Positions 37,937 through 49,100 of a DNA stretch of 64,000 nucleotides are shown one piece after another. The position numbers were made by a program, and so were the translations under genes. The stretch lies in contig RSEF01000031.1 in NCBI GenBank assembly GCA_003993805.1, positions 57,172,137 through 57,236,136 on the forward strand, read 5' to 3'. How positions within the stretch are numbered: position 1 is the first letter of the stretch; each line of letters opens with the position of its first letter. The notes under the pieces were generated by a model that worked only from the letters and a program-made list of their open reading frames with translations, ran no database searches and was not told where the DNA came from. The DNA is from Himantopus leucocephalus (Eukaryota; Chordata; Aves; Charadriiformes; Recurvirostridae).

Positions 37937-37969
37937 GGGGGGGGGGGGGGGGGGGGNGGGGGGGGGGGG
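37937..37969 (+). repeat. Poly-G tract with one undetermined base in RASGRF2 promoter
   Basis: A run of 20 G, one N at 37957, then 12 G. It lies about 300 bases upstream of the RASGRF2 start codon, with C on the gene's sense strand. The true length is uncertain because sequencing and assembly fail in such runs. It can form a G-quadruplex on the plus strand and an i-motif on the minus strand. Confidence 0.9.
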
Positions 37970-38022
37970 CGGCGAGATGCTCCCCCCCCTTTCCTCCCTC
38001 CCCCCCCAGGGCAACTCCGGCG

Positions 38023-38030
38023 TGACGTGG
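38023..38030. promoter_or_regulatory. CRE-like site TGACGTGG upstream of RASGRF2
   Basis: TGACGTGG (CCACGTCA on the minus strand) is a near-consensus CREB/ATF site that also contains an ACGTG core. It lies about 380 bases upstream of the start codon inside the CpG island. A TAATCC motif (bicoid/OTX class) follows at 38043-38048. Both are short enough to occur by chance. CREB input would suit a neuronal signalling gene, but that is inference. Confidence 0.3.
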
Positions 38031-38179
38031 AGGGATCAGCCGTAATCCGCTTTGGAGAGCGATTTAAAGAGCAAAATCGCCGCCGCCGCAGCGCTCCGGT
38101 CCCTCCCTCCGCCCGGCGGCGGGGCCGCCTCCCGCCCGACGGGGCCGGGGGGGAACACGGGGGGACACCGCGCGGCCCC

Positions 38180-38213
38180 GGGGACGGGGATGGGGATGGG
38201 GATGGGGGGTGGG
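38180..38213 (+). repeat. GGGGAT tandem repeat, G-quadruplex motif
   Basis: Successive GGGGAT units followed by GGGGGGTGGG give at least four G-tracts of three or more separated by two-base loops, the classical intramolecular G-quadruplex pattern. It is in the CpG island about 550 bases upstream of the RASGRF2 start codon. Confidence 0.8.
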
Positions 38214-41200
38214 ATGGAGCACCTGCAGGCAGCCAGGCGCTTGGGCTGGACGGGACGGGGCGGGAGCCGCTGGGTGGTTTGGGGCTTGCGGTCGGTTTCC
38301 CGGTAGTTTTCGCCTTTTCGAGTCTTTGAGTGAAAATCTTGGCAAGCGGCAGGGCTGGGTGAGCGCGGCTGCGAGAGTCGGTAACTTCGTTTTCGAGCTG
38401 CGTGGCACATGAAAGCAAAAGCAAGAAGTGAAACCCAAGCGAAACGCCAGGAAACGCGTTACTTTTAACCCGGTATTCACACCGGTTAACGGCCAGGGTG
38501 GGGGAGGTGAGCGGTGCAGGGGGTCTCACCCCGGGGACCGACATCCTCGCACCCCCCTGGGCATCCCTGCGCTGAGCACATAACCCGGCCAGGGCTGCAG
38601 AAAGCCTCGCCGTGTGTGCCAGGGCTGGATGGCGGCACGCAGGGACGATTTATAGATCCCAACTCGCTGAAATCTGCGGTGGCTGCAACCAGGCAGCATC
38701 GCGGCGAGCGCAGCCTCCAGCTCCCGGAGGATGAGTGCGGGGACAGCTGAGAGAAGAGGGTGGCTCGTCACCTCCCGAAAAGCAAATCCGTACGCGCTCT
38801 GCTTGGAGAGGAGCTACTCGGGTTTATTTTTACACCGAGTTTTGCCAGGCTGGCAGCAGGCATGGTTATGTTTCTGCAGTCAGGACAGCGGAGCGAGGTA
38901 CGAGCACACATTAATTAGAAAAAAAAAATAAGCTCTGGCAAAGGAGCTGCTATCAAGAATTGTTTTACATAAAACATAAGCGATATGGAAATTTCTACCA
39001 ACTAGAGGACCCTGCATCTTTAGTTTACCAAATTATTTAAACTTACTTTTGAGGTTCTTTCACGAAAAGATGTTTGAAACCCTTTAATTTAAAAACATAA
39101 TTTGCATATGTAGCTTTCTCTCTTTTACTCCACCGAGTCTTGTGAGGAAGAAAGAAAATTTATTCTTTTACTGACTATGCGAACAAAAATGTGACAATTA
39201 CAATCCTCGGTATGCAGTATAATGCACAGAACGAGTTAGAAAATACCCCCTGTGTGATCTCTGTCAGCGATTATGATTTTGAGTGTTATTTACAGGAACT
39301 GCGGACCCATGTGGAGTTTTAAGGCTCTCATTCTGTGAACAGAGAACTTCATATTAGAAGAAACAAACAGATGCACAAATCCTGCTGGAACTGACTCGTT
39401 TCACTTGTGGCTTCGCATCACGCAATTTGAGCTTAACACATAATGTCCAGGGAAGTCCAGGTTTTGGACAGGGATTGAAGATCATCTGCATGATTTTCAT
39501 GTATGAAATAACTCTTATTTATGCATATCAATGACTGGGTTCTTACTTGCCTCTTGCAATACATCTTTAATTCAGTTTCACTCAGCTAGCGCTATCCAAG
39601 TCAGTATTAATTCAGTGTGTGAAATTTCATGGGATACCGTATCTCTTGATGTAAGTTAATGGCAAGGCAGTAAAACTACGGGAGAGAAGCACACTGCAAC
39701 TCAAAAGAGTTTTCAGATACTTCACAGGAAGCGAACTGTCAGTGCTTTCCGAAACAAACACATCGTGTATCATCACCAAATGCTACAGTAAGAACTCATC
39801 TTTGCCAAGATAAGGTTGCAAGTCTTTGCCCCAACTTATATAATTTGTACATTAATAAAGCTTTTGCATAAATCAGAAATGATTACGCACCATCTATTCC
39901 ACCACAACACCTGAGACATACAGTAAAAATAAATGACAGGAGTTAAATCTTAACTACAAAATAAAGAGAGGGTTTTCTTTTAATACATCACTTTCTCCTA
40001 GACACGCAGGCATTTTTCCTAAGCTGAAAACGTTGTCATTGCACGGCAATCCATAGGAATTATGAGGCATCTAATGTTCCTGTTCACTACAGTGAATGCT
40101 GATTGTGTAACCAACAGTTCGGCACGAATTCCTGTGTTTTGTTGTTCGAAGTATGATATTTTATTGCTTGATCAATCTTATAAAAGCCCAACATAGTTTT
40201 TATTGCTTTAAATATCTACTACATATCTATGTATCTATATACTGTCTAAACACATGTAAGTAAATAGTATTTTTAAAAAAATTTCTTCATTACCAAGAAT
40301 AAAAAAGGGTTTGTTTGTGGTTTTTGAAAAAGAAATTCTAGGCCAAATTCGTATGTATGAACATGATCGAGTTACATATGCAAGCAGATGTAAAAGAATC
40401 TGTTGATGTAATTTATTCCATAGAGCTCTGAAGAAAAGAACATACAGATAAGGACACTATTTTACTTTATATCTTCCTTAACTAACCCTTGCTTTTTGTA
40501 TATTTTCATTCCAGAGGATTCATTTATAAAACCACATTCCCGAGTATTGTGTCATTATAGGCCCCAAGGAGCTTTCTGTAAAACCATGATGGAAAGTTGC
40601 GGTCACATATCAGCTGAGATAATTTAACACATGTAGCCTACATTCACCTTGAAATTTCTATTGGGAACTAACTCATTGCATGTTGTTCAAAGCTGTCATA
40701 AATAGTGAAATACATGGTGTCATATGACAGTGCAATTGCTGATGCTGGTGCCCAAAAGTGACCATGAGAGCTTGGGGGGCAAGTCAGTGAGTTGTCACTT
40801 TTCTGAGTGACAGGAAAATCTATTTCAGAAAGTATGTAAAATTTAGGCCTCTATTCTGAAAAAACACCTTGGAAAAAATACTATTAATGGAACGGTAATA
40901 AAATTTGATTAAAGCAATGGAAAAGTGTTGTTGTACTATCATTTTTGTGTCTAGATTTGTATGTATTTGCTCTATGTTGTTATGCATTTGGAATGCTTAT
41001 TTGTCACTAGATTAGGATAGTAAATAATTATTTACCTTTTTATGTCAAGGTAATGTATCAAATACAAAGCAATTTTGTAAAGCTGTTGAACAGATGCTAC
41101 AATATCTGATAGGGAAGAAACTAGATTTCACTAAGAATATACCTATATATCTCCTCTTATATATTGTCTGAAAAGTAGAACTGAACGAATATCTCCTTTG

Positions 41201-42379
41201 TAATTTTACTTACACAGTTTTGCTGAAATAATAGTTTACTCTTCAAGGCACAAAGCATGATTTCACTGTTTGAAAAGTATTTATAATATTCAGCCAAGAT
41301 TTTATTATTTGAAAAAGTAGGAAAATTTTCAAGCACATTATATTATACATCACTGGTATAGTAAGTCCTGAATAGCTTGAAAATAACGGGATATTCTTAT
41401 GTGTATGGAAATGTCATTTACCTTTTATCATTCTCCTTTTCAATGACTACAAACAATTTTGTGCTTGCTTAAACCAGCTTTTGATGTCATTTGGGAAGAT
41501 TTACTTTTCCTATTTTATCTAGACATTTTCGGAGGTAATTGTCTTGGCTACCCAATTTTAAATCATTGTGTATAGCAGGTCATGGCAATTTGTTCCTCAT
41601 GGTTCCTTATTTTTTTAGCAACTGGAAGCAAATGTTGTGGTCAGCCTTTCTGCGGAACAGATATGAGTACACATACCCCTCAGTCCTGTGAGAAAAGTGG
41701 TGGAATGAGATTCCCTTCTTCAGGAGTCCCAGGCCAATCCCTCCCAAGTCTTCCACAGAGCAACAAGGATAATTTTACGGCAAATCTACGCAAAGTGTGA
41801 GTAGTGCCTCTGATGCCACTTGCACGTCTTTCCAAGGCAGAGCGTTTGTGCTCATTTTAAGAAAAAAGAGCACGGAAGTTCTGTGTGTAGCAGAGACATC
41901 TCATTGCAGCATACACAAGTGCTGTCTAGCTTTTTTGCAGTTCCACACACACTCATTCACGTGATTTGAAAGCTCTGAGGAAAGGATTTTTACTGCCATA
42001 CTGAGGGGTAACAAAGGGACCACTTCTTTCAGTGGGAGATTTCAGCAGAAGGCAGATAATTGCAGATCATTTACCTATTATGCAGGTGAGAATATTGTCA
42101 TCCTGGTTTAATGCCTTAGCCTCTTTGTACTAAATGCTGCATAAACACAAGAAAAGCATCCATGCCAGGAACAACTTAATCTAGTGTAAGATCAGATCGC
42201 TAGAGTTGGTCTAAAGGAGAAGTACAAGGACTAGTAAATGCACTGCTTGTTGTGATAGGCAGCATCCTCAGTACACAACTAGCGTTTGTTGCTGAGATTT
42301 TGGGTGAAGAATACCAAAAGAAGGTTTTAGAGGAACTTTTGAAAAGAAACAGTTTCGTGTGTCTGTAGAGGCCATTGGG

Positions 42380-43000
42380 GAGTTCTTGCCTGTGGTCAGG
42401 GACAGCGTGGAAAAATACAAAGGATGGTTGAAAAAATAAATTAATAAGAAAAAAAAAGGCATGGCAGAAGCTGTCTCACAGGCTGGAGAAAAGCAAAAGC
42501 AGGGAAAAAAAAAAAAGAGAGAAAAGCTGGAATCAAGGGACTCAATTAAATTGAAGAAATAGCACTATTTAGGCAGGAGGCAAAAGCAAGTGGGTTGTGG
42601 AAGAATTCAGCCTGGTTGGCAGACTGATGATAATGAGAATACAGTAGGTAAAGAGCAGAGGAAGCCAGTGTGAGTAAGCAAGGGCTAAGAATGGCTGGGG
42701 AATTGGAGAAGACGGCATGAGGATCCTAACAGCGAGGAGCAGAGGAAGGAGTTACTGGGAGGTGGTGATGGAGAGAGGCTCACTGAGAAGGCAAAGTTGG
42801 GAGCGACAGAGCATGAGAGTCGCGGCTGCTGGGTAAGGCTGGAAAACCAGGTGGTTGGTAAAGAGGTGGAAATCACCCGCAGAGATCCTGGGGGTAAGAG
42901 TGGGACTCTGAAATAGGAAGAAAAGAGACCAATACACAGGGGGGGGCAGATTGAGGAGGCTGGTAGGGAGTGGAAGAGGAGAGTCGGGTAGGGTCAGTTC
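42380..43000 (+). other. Purine-rich, strand-asymmetric stretch
   Basis: Over about 600 bases the plus strand is visibly dominated by A and G (for example GAGGAGCAGAGGAAGGAG and GGTGATGGAGAGAGGCTC), with poly-A and GAGA runs. Pyrimidine-rich open frames on the minus strand (up to 87 codons, leucine, proline and serine rich) are a by-product. No repeat family was recognised. Confidence 0.5.
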
Positions 43001-43832
43001 AATACAGCACATCAAGTGAAGGGATTAAATCAAGGGTAACACAGAAAAAGAAAGCAGCATTTCTAATGCGGAGATGCCAATAGCCCAAATCAGCACTGAA
43101 ATCACGCAGGGAAGAAAAGACAGGCAGCTTTTCTCCTTAAGCCTGTTTACAGCTGGTTCCTTTGCTCCGGGGACAGCAAAGGCTTGCTAACTGGCATTAA
43201 ACTGGAGAAGCCAGTATTCAGCTTGTTGACCAAAGGTTTAAAGATATGCAGACATACTCAGTTAATTAAAAGTTCCAGAAGTACTGTATGTAATACAGAT
43301 ACAACAGACATAAACTAAGCTCGTGATTTATGATGCAAAGCGTAGTGAAAATAATATTTTTAAACTTTTGCCACACAGCTAAAATTTTCATATTGAGGCA
43401 CATACTTACTTAGTGGGAATATGACTGTCAGAGCTGAGCCCTGATTTTTAAAGTTAGTAGAGATTACTCCCTTTTTCCCTATTCTGAGAGCTGTGTAATG
43501 AGAATTTCACAGACCCTGTGATTAGTGTGGTATCCTTAAGAAGAGTATTGTCCTACAGCTCACAAATAGCCAAAGCATGAAACTGTCTCGACATACTTGG
43601 GAGATAGCTTAAATTAGTACTTTAAATGTTCCAAAGACATTGGCATGTCATAACGCAGATTTCATAATGTTCTCCAAATGTGAGTCAAGAGACACAGCCT
43701 GATGACTGAGCTTTTGCAAGTAAAGGGTTCACCAGACATTAGGCTGTGATTACGCTGTTTCAGAAAGCCCTTGGTAACTAGGAAAATGACTTTAGAATTA
43801 AAAAGACATAGTAGTATAAAATTTCCTTCTTT

Positions 43833-43886
43833 TCTTATTCAATGTGAACCGAGTATAAGTCTTATTCAATGTGCACTGAGTATAAA
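43833..43886 (+). repeat. Imperfect 27-bp tandem duplication
   Basis: The unit TCTTATTCAATGTGAACCGA(GTATAAG) is followed directly by a second copy with a few substitutions (GTGCACTGAGTATAAA). Confidence 0.85.
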
Positions 43887-44736
43887 TGCAAATCACTTTT
43901 TGCTTATTCTGTCAAGATACTCTCATATATTGGCATAAAAATAGGAAAAATGTGTAAAATATTAAAGCATTCTCTTTTCTTGGGAAAAAGTAAGCCCCAC
44001 AGATTGGAAGAAAGATACAGAGAGCGCAGCGGGTGCCATCTGGAATAAGTAAGTAACCCTGGGAAGAATTTGTGATGTTTACAAGGCTCGATTCTGATAC
44101 AGAGAATTCTATCCATCTGGCATAAAGCCTGCAAATAATCTGCCACAAGGGTGCATAATTCAATAGAAACAGGTTTGATAAACTAGAAGTAACATTCCCC
44201 ATAGTCACCTTGAAAGAGACATTTAATGTATTATGCAGGTGAGCAGCTTTCAGAAGTACAGCGCCTTACTTGGTGGGTAGGCAGACCCCTATACCATAAA
44301 AATCAGTTTCATGGGAAATGGAATCCACTGTTCTCTTAATAGAAATCAAACATTGCAGGGTGCCCACATCATCTCAAGATCATGTGAAATTTCTGAGACA
44401 ATGCCTGTTTATGAGAACATCGCATTTATATTTGATACAGATGCAATATATTGAAAACCATTCTAATGAATCCATTCAGATGCAGCTGGGACTGTACAAG
44501 TGCCTGGAGAAAATCTGTGTAGCAGCAGAAAAAAAATCTTAAAAGGCTGTAGGCAGAGCAGCCCTGACAACAGTGATCTGAGCCAATGTTATCACCCTAC
44601 ACGTACAAGCAAAAAGATACCAAACAATGGTCTTGCTTAACAAGAGTAAAGAAATTAAGCTTAACATTAGTCACTGTTTGTTTGGGGGATTCCCGCTCAG
44701 GCGGAAAGTGGATAGTAGGTATCTGTAATTTCTGAC

Positions 44737-44837
44737 CTGCTGTTGCTAATGCACATTCCTCCTGGTCCAGGTTTATGTTGGTCAGATTCTCAGCTGATAA
44801 CTTTTGTAGCTGCTTGGGAGCTATGGAGTATACTTTT
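44737..44837 (-). other. Candidate unrecognised exon (splice-like borders, open frame)
   Basis: On the minus strand a long pyrimidine tract (about 14 T) leads to CACCAG, a strong acceptor. The following sequence is open for about 80 codons in one frame, starting K-V-Y-S-I-A-P-K-Q-L-Q-K-L-S. The first plausible donor is CAG/GTCAGA at 44736, giving a 101-base exon. The peptide does not match MSH3, RASGRF2 or any family I recognise. The pyrimidine tract may simply be a poly-A insertion read backwards, so a chance origin is quite possible. Confidence 0.2.
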
Positions 44838-45865
44838 CTGGTGAAAAAAAAAAAAAAGAAAAAGGAAAAGAACAAATGACAAAAAATAGCTCAGAGAAAC
44901 ATAAACATTCAAGAAATCAAAACAATATCCAGCTACAATTATGTTCAACATCATACAAAAAATTTGTAACTTCATCTTTTATAGTAGAATGCTTTCCAAC
45001 ATAGGAGTATATTAATTGCACTTCATATCAATGTATATATTTTTTAACAGAATACAAAAATAACATTTATTGTACTTGTCACAAAGCTACTACTGTTACA
45101 TGCTAAAGTGAATAAAGGCCTGAATCCATATAAAAATACACTTGGTCTTTTTTAGTGCAGAAATAAAACATGACTTATTTAATGAGTAATTTCTTCTTGA
45201 ATGTATAATAAGAAAGTAAGTGAAAAATAATTTTACCATTAAAAAAATAAAATTTGTGTTCACCCATTTGTGTTACTGTTATTGTTAAGTTTATTTGTCT
45301 TCTTGGGTCAGTTGCATTATTTTAATACAACCTTTTTGTTAATATTCGTGGTAGCAGGGGGAGCTGAAAGATACATTTATTCCAATTCAATGTCCTATTT
45401 TCTTGTATCAATAATAAAGTTAGATTTATCACAGTCAGGAGTTTTGAGTAAGATTATTTCTTGTTTGAGTGGCATTTTTTTTACCAAAGAAAGAGGCAAC
45501 ATGAAAATACTTCTTGTGTTGATTTATACTGTTTCTGTTTTCTGCTGTGGTATATAATGTCTTTGAGAAATTAATTCTAAATTTCTGACATATGTGTAGA
45601 TATATAGATCAGATAGAGCTCTTGTGTAATAGTTTTGTCAGACATTATTAAAGGCTTATTAGAGAATGCCTTAGAGTTTTCTTCAGGAAGAGCAACAAAG
45701 ATCTGGAATTAACACATCCTATAGGTACATGAGCCTGTAGTATAGCTAAAGTAAGGATATGAAACCTACAGTGTAAAACTGGGTGAAAACTATTTTCCCA
45801 GTTTTGAGATTTTAAAAAAATGTATCCATCATCAATTGTGCTCAGTGCAGAAATCTCTGAGAAGG
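44838..45865. other. Intergenic sequence, no gene recognised
   Basis: AT-rich. A 95-codon plus-strand frame (45270-45557) is hydrophobic (LLLLLSLFVFLG, LLIFVVAGG) merely because the DNA is T-rich. Confidence 0.5.
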
Positions 45866-46003
45866 TTATTCTCCAAAAGCCTAGGGAAGAAATGCTCCAG
45901 CCCTCAGAGCATCTTTGCATCACTCCTCTGGACCTGCTCCAACAGGTCTATGTCCTTTTTACGTTGGGGGCTACAGAGCTGGATGCAGTATAAAAGTGAG
46001 AGC
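45866..46003 (-). mobile_element. CR1 LINE internal fragment, reverse orientation
   Basis: TGCTCCAGCCCTCAGAGCAT, CTCCTCTGGACCTGCTCCAA, CAGGTCTATGTCCTTTTTAC and GGGGGCTACAGAGCTGGATG are the reverse complement of the CR1 ORF2 C-terminal region. Both ends are truncated: the CR1 tail is missing on the left, and on the right similarity ends about 20 bases before a tRNA-like sequence in the same orientation. Confidence 0.8.
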
Positions 46004-46023
46004 AGACTTAGGGTGGCCCCCGC

Positions 46024-46095
46024 CAGCCCCAGTATGACTTGAACACACAATCTTCTGATCTGGAGTCAGAAATACTGCCATTGCACTATAAGGCC
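46024..46095 (-). tRNA. tRNA-Trp(CCA)-like sequence, probable pseudogene or tRNA-derived SINE head
   Basis: On the minus strand this 72-base stretch folds as a complete cloverleaf. The acceptor arms are GGCCTTA and TGGGGCT, the D stem is GTGC/GTAT, the anticodon arm is TCTGA-CTCCAGA-TCAGA with anticodon CCA, and the T arm is GTGTG-TTCAAGT-CATAC. All four stems pair if G-U wobbles are allowed. The length, anticodon arm and TTCAA loop match eukaryotic tRNA-Trp. It differs mainly by transitions at former CpG sites (GTGC for GCGC, GTAT for GCGC), the pattern of methylation decay. The discriminator base is G where eukaryotic tRNA-Trp has A, and no T-run terminator follows. It is most likely a decayed copy, lying directly upstream (in its own orientation) of a CR1 fragment. 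Confidence 0.65.
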
Positions 46096-46199
46096 ATGAT
46101 ATATATATATATATATGTGTGTGTGTGTATATATATATGCACACACACACACACACATATATATATATGTATTGATATATATACACACATATATATACG
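46096..46199. repeat. (TA)n/(TG)n/(CA)n compound microsatellite
   Basis: Alternating purine-pyrimidine sequence in the order TA repeats, TG repeats, TA repeats, CA repeats, TA repeats, then an imperfect ACACATATATA block. The TG and CA arms are complementary, so the tract can fold into a long hairpin or cruciform and can also form Z-DNA. It abuts the 5' end of the tRNA-Trp-like element. Small open frames across it (TYIYIYIC-type) are artefacts. Confidence 0.95.
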
Positions 46200-49100
46200 T
46201 ATTATAAACACTTTCTCAATATGGATCATAATTATCTTTAATATTTGTTTATGTATGTATTTCTCTTTTAAATGTTACTACCATTTAATTCAAGGAGCAT
46301 TCTAGGATACCATAGTTGTTACCGCTTACTAATGTAATTACGATGTATGATTAAGCTTCTTCATCCTATAACACTGATATTTTTTTCTTCCGGAGGGTAT
46401 GTCTTTATGTTTCTGCGTTACTCATCTGTAATGCAAGTTGACATGCAGTGTAATCGAAAGAAAGGAAAATGAGAGGTCTAGAGTACAGGACGCTTTCTTG
46501 GCAGACACAGGATGAATTGAAATTGTTTTGATAAGAATTTTGTTACGTGTTTCTCAGGTAGCAACAAAAGAAGGCAGCCAGCTCCCCCAGGAGTCTGGGG
46601 TCTGCGCAGGAGGGGAGAATAACTTCAAGCTATTTCTCTCAGTCCCTCCAGTAGCCACGTACTGAAAGTTTTCCAATCTCTTTTTCAGAAAAGCTTTTCA
46701 AATGCTCAAAATGAGGTAAGTGAATGGCTTGTGGTGTTAGTAAGGGGATACAGAGCTTCATGCCCTCAGGTCACTGCTTCATATTCAGTAAAACACAGTA
46801 ATTAGGACAAATCCTCCTCCAAGTTACAAAATTTCTACTGGAGTGAATGATTGCCGACTTATCTCTGAATTGTTATTTGCTATCTGATCAGCAGACAATG
46901 TACGTGAGTGAATGCATCCTGTCTGTTTTTATAAAGTTTGGTAACACATAGAGCTATGGGAAGGGGGAAGAGAAATAACATGAAGGAGGTCAGCGTGCCC
47001 CATACATCTGTTGAGACATGTTCCCTCCCGTTTACAGCCATCTTCCTCTGGTGTAAAGCTCAAAAAAAAAGGTAGAAAGTTCCCCCTGGGGAATCCCGCA
47101 AGTGCAAACAGGCTTAGGCTGGCGCATTTGGCATCTCATTGCCCCTATTCCAGCCCATCGATGGTACTAGTGACAGTACTTAAACGACCAGAAGATAGCA
47201 TTTTTAAAAGCAAAATGTGCTAAGCATTTTCCTGCTGGTTTTTGCTCCTTAATCTGTAGGTAGGAATGAAATGAATCCTACATGATTAATTCTACCTACA
47301 TGCTTGCAGGAGCTTTAGGCAACCATCACAGTTGGACTAATTTTATCATGTTGCAATTGCCTGTTCATCTATGGCTGCAAGAATACTTTATAACTGTGAT
47401 AAATGATTGAGTCACATTTGGATATGTCACATATATATACAGATAGTTATATATAAGATGGTGATTTTATTGTTCTATGCCACTCTGTCTTTTTTTTATC
47501 AAAATTCCCTTCTTCCATAACAGTTAAAAGATATTAATTGCCTAAAATTAGAGCCATCAGATATGACTAAAATTGAGTTGTTACATAAAAATGGGTGTGA
47601 AGTATAGATGAAATGTATATAATTTATATAAAAAGTATTCTTCTGATTTCCTTTCTCCTTGCACCATTATTATGCTATGCTTTCTTGAATTATTGCTCCA
47701 GCTTGAATTGAGCTGTGAGCTGTACATTGTCAGCGTTACTGGGATGTACTGTGTAAATTATATAAGTCCATTAACATATATGCATCAGAATAGCTGTTAA
47801 AATTAGAAGTACTAGCATAACTGAGGAACAGACAAGAAAAGGAGTTAGGTAAAGGAGTTCGGTAGGCAAGGATGAAACAAAATTATGAAGTAGTAGCATG
47901 CTGTTTTCATTCGGACTTCTTAGTTATATTCACTGCTGTCATTCTCTCTGCTATTTTCTTTCCAGATACAGCAAAATACTTCATAAAGGTAATATTCAGG
48001 AAAGGTAATAAAGTCTCAAAGTGCCCATTTATTCTGCTGCCTCTAAAACACCCTTTTCTAAGCTAATGTTCTTAATTAATCAAACAAAAATACACCTATG
48101 TACAGATTTCCTGCAGTGCTCATCTACCCAGAAAAATCGAGCAGAAATATGAATCTATTTGCATTAGAAACAAGAGTTTATTCACCAAACACATTTTTCA
48201 TTATAATTAATTATATTGAAAGTTTTGGATAAACACAGTTTGCTGTAAAGACAATCATATACTCAAAATGAAAACGATTTTTAAAAAAATGAAGCCAGTG
48301 GATATGTAGTGTCATAGCGCAGGAAAGCATGTCACATATGGATAGAAGAGCTATAACTGCTTCCTGCCTCCCCCAAATGAATCGATCGGTATATAGTAGC
48401 ACCAAGGCACGCATCCACAAAACATGTGTGCAAACTTGATAACTCATTTTCCTCTACCTTGAGTGATTTAAAAAAAAAAAAAAAAAAAAANNNNNNNNNN
48501 NNNNNNNNNNNNNAAGACTCAAAGGGCCTGGAAAACAAAATCCTCTTTTTGATACAGCCCATGCAAACCCATTTATGGGGTTGCACAGAAAAGCCAGACT
48601 GTAGTCATCCTCGGGGTGGGAGGCAGTGCTGTTTCATCATCCATGTCTGAGGAGGTAACCCAGCTGGCAAAGGCACTTGCTGCAAGTGGCAGCTCTGCCA
48701 CCTCTCCTTTACAAAAACAGCATCTCCAGCAGCATCTCCTTTGGTTCTGTATGTTACAAACTTGCACAAGTTTGTGCATGCCTAACCCTGCCATGGCTTA
48801 TGCTGCTTGGCCGTAATTACTCTGTACACGCAGCCCCAAACAGACCTATTCACCGAGCTTACAAATAGCCCCAGCTGATGCTGTGTCTGTTCTGAGCTGT
48901 ATTTGCTGAGCCCCTTCGATGCGGACTTGTCATTGCTGTGGCGCTCGCAGGCTGAGTGCATATTAATGATGTGATACTGTCTGTGACTAACTGCTAGTCC
49001 TGACTTAAAGCATTCTGTTTGCAGTGCTCTTTGTCCTCCTCTCTCTGGTATCTTTCAAAAAAGCACAAAATTCATTAGCAGAAATAGAGCATGTGGCTCT

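Larger units (their letters stand above)
36990..38760. promoter_or_regulatory. RASGRF2: CpG island spanning RASGRF2 promoter and exon 1
   Basis: GC and CpG content rise sharply against the AT-rich surroundings, with dense CG dinucleotides from about 37.0 kb to 38.75 kb. The island covers the start of intron 1, the first coding exon and the sequence upstream of the start codon. No TATA box at a sensible distance was seen, which suits a CpG-island promoter with dispersed start sites. The transcription start is not defined, but the 5' UTR must lie to the right of 37645, probably within a few hundred bases. The long open frames here on both strands (up to about 230 codons) are by-products of high GC and rare stop codons, not genes. 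Confidence 0.85.
38761..44736. other. Upstream intergenic sequence, no gene recognised
   Basis: Strongly AT-rich from 38.9 to 41.5 kb with almost no open frames, then the purine-rich stretch at 42.4-43.0 kb and the tandem duplication at 43.83 kb. Distal regulatory elements of RASGRF2 could lie here but cannot be told from sequence alone. Confidence 0.5.

Noticed and set aside
37840..38544. 234-codon minus-strand and other long frames in the CpG island
   Set aside because: Proline/arginine/glycine-rich by-products of GC-rich DNA and the poly-G tract, including an undetermined residue; not conserved-looking.
45270..45557. Hydrophobic 95-codon frame resembling a membrane protein
   Set aside because: Hydrophobicity follows from T-rich DNA; no homology recognised.
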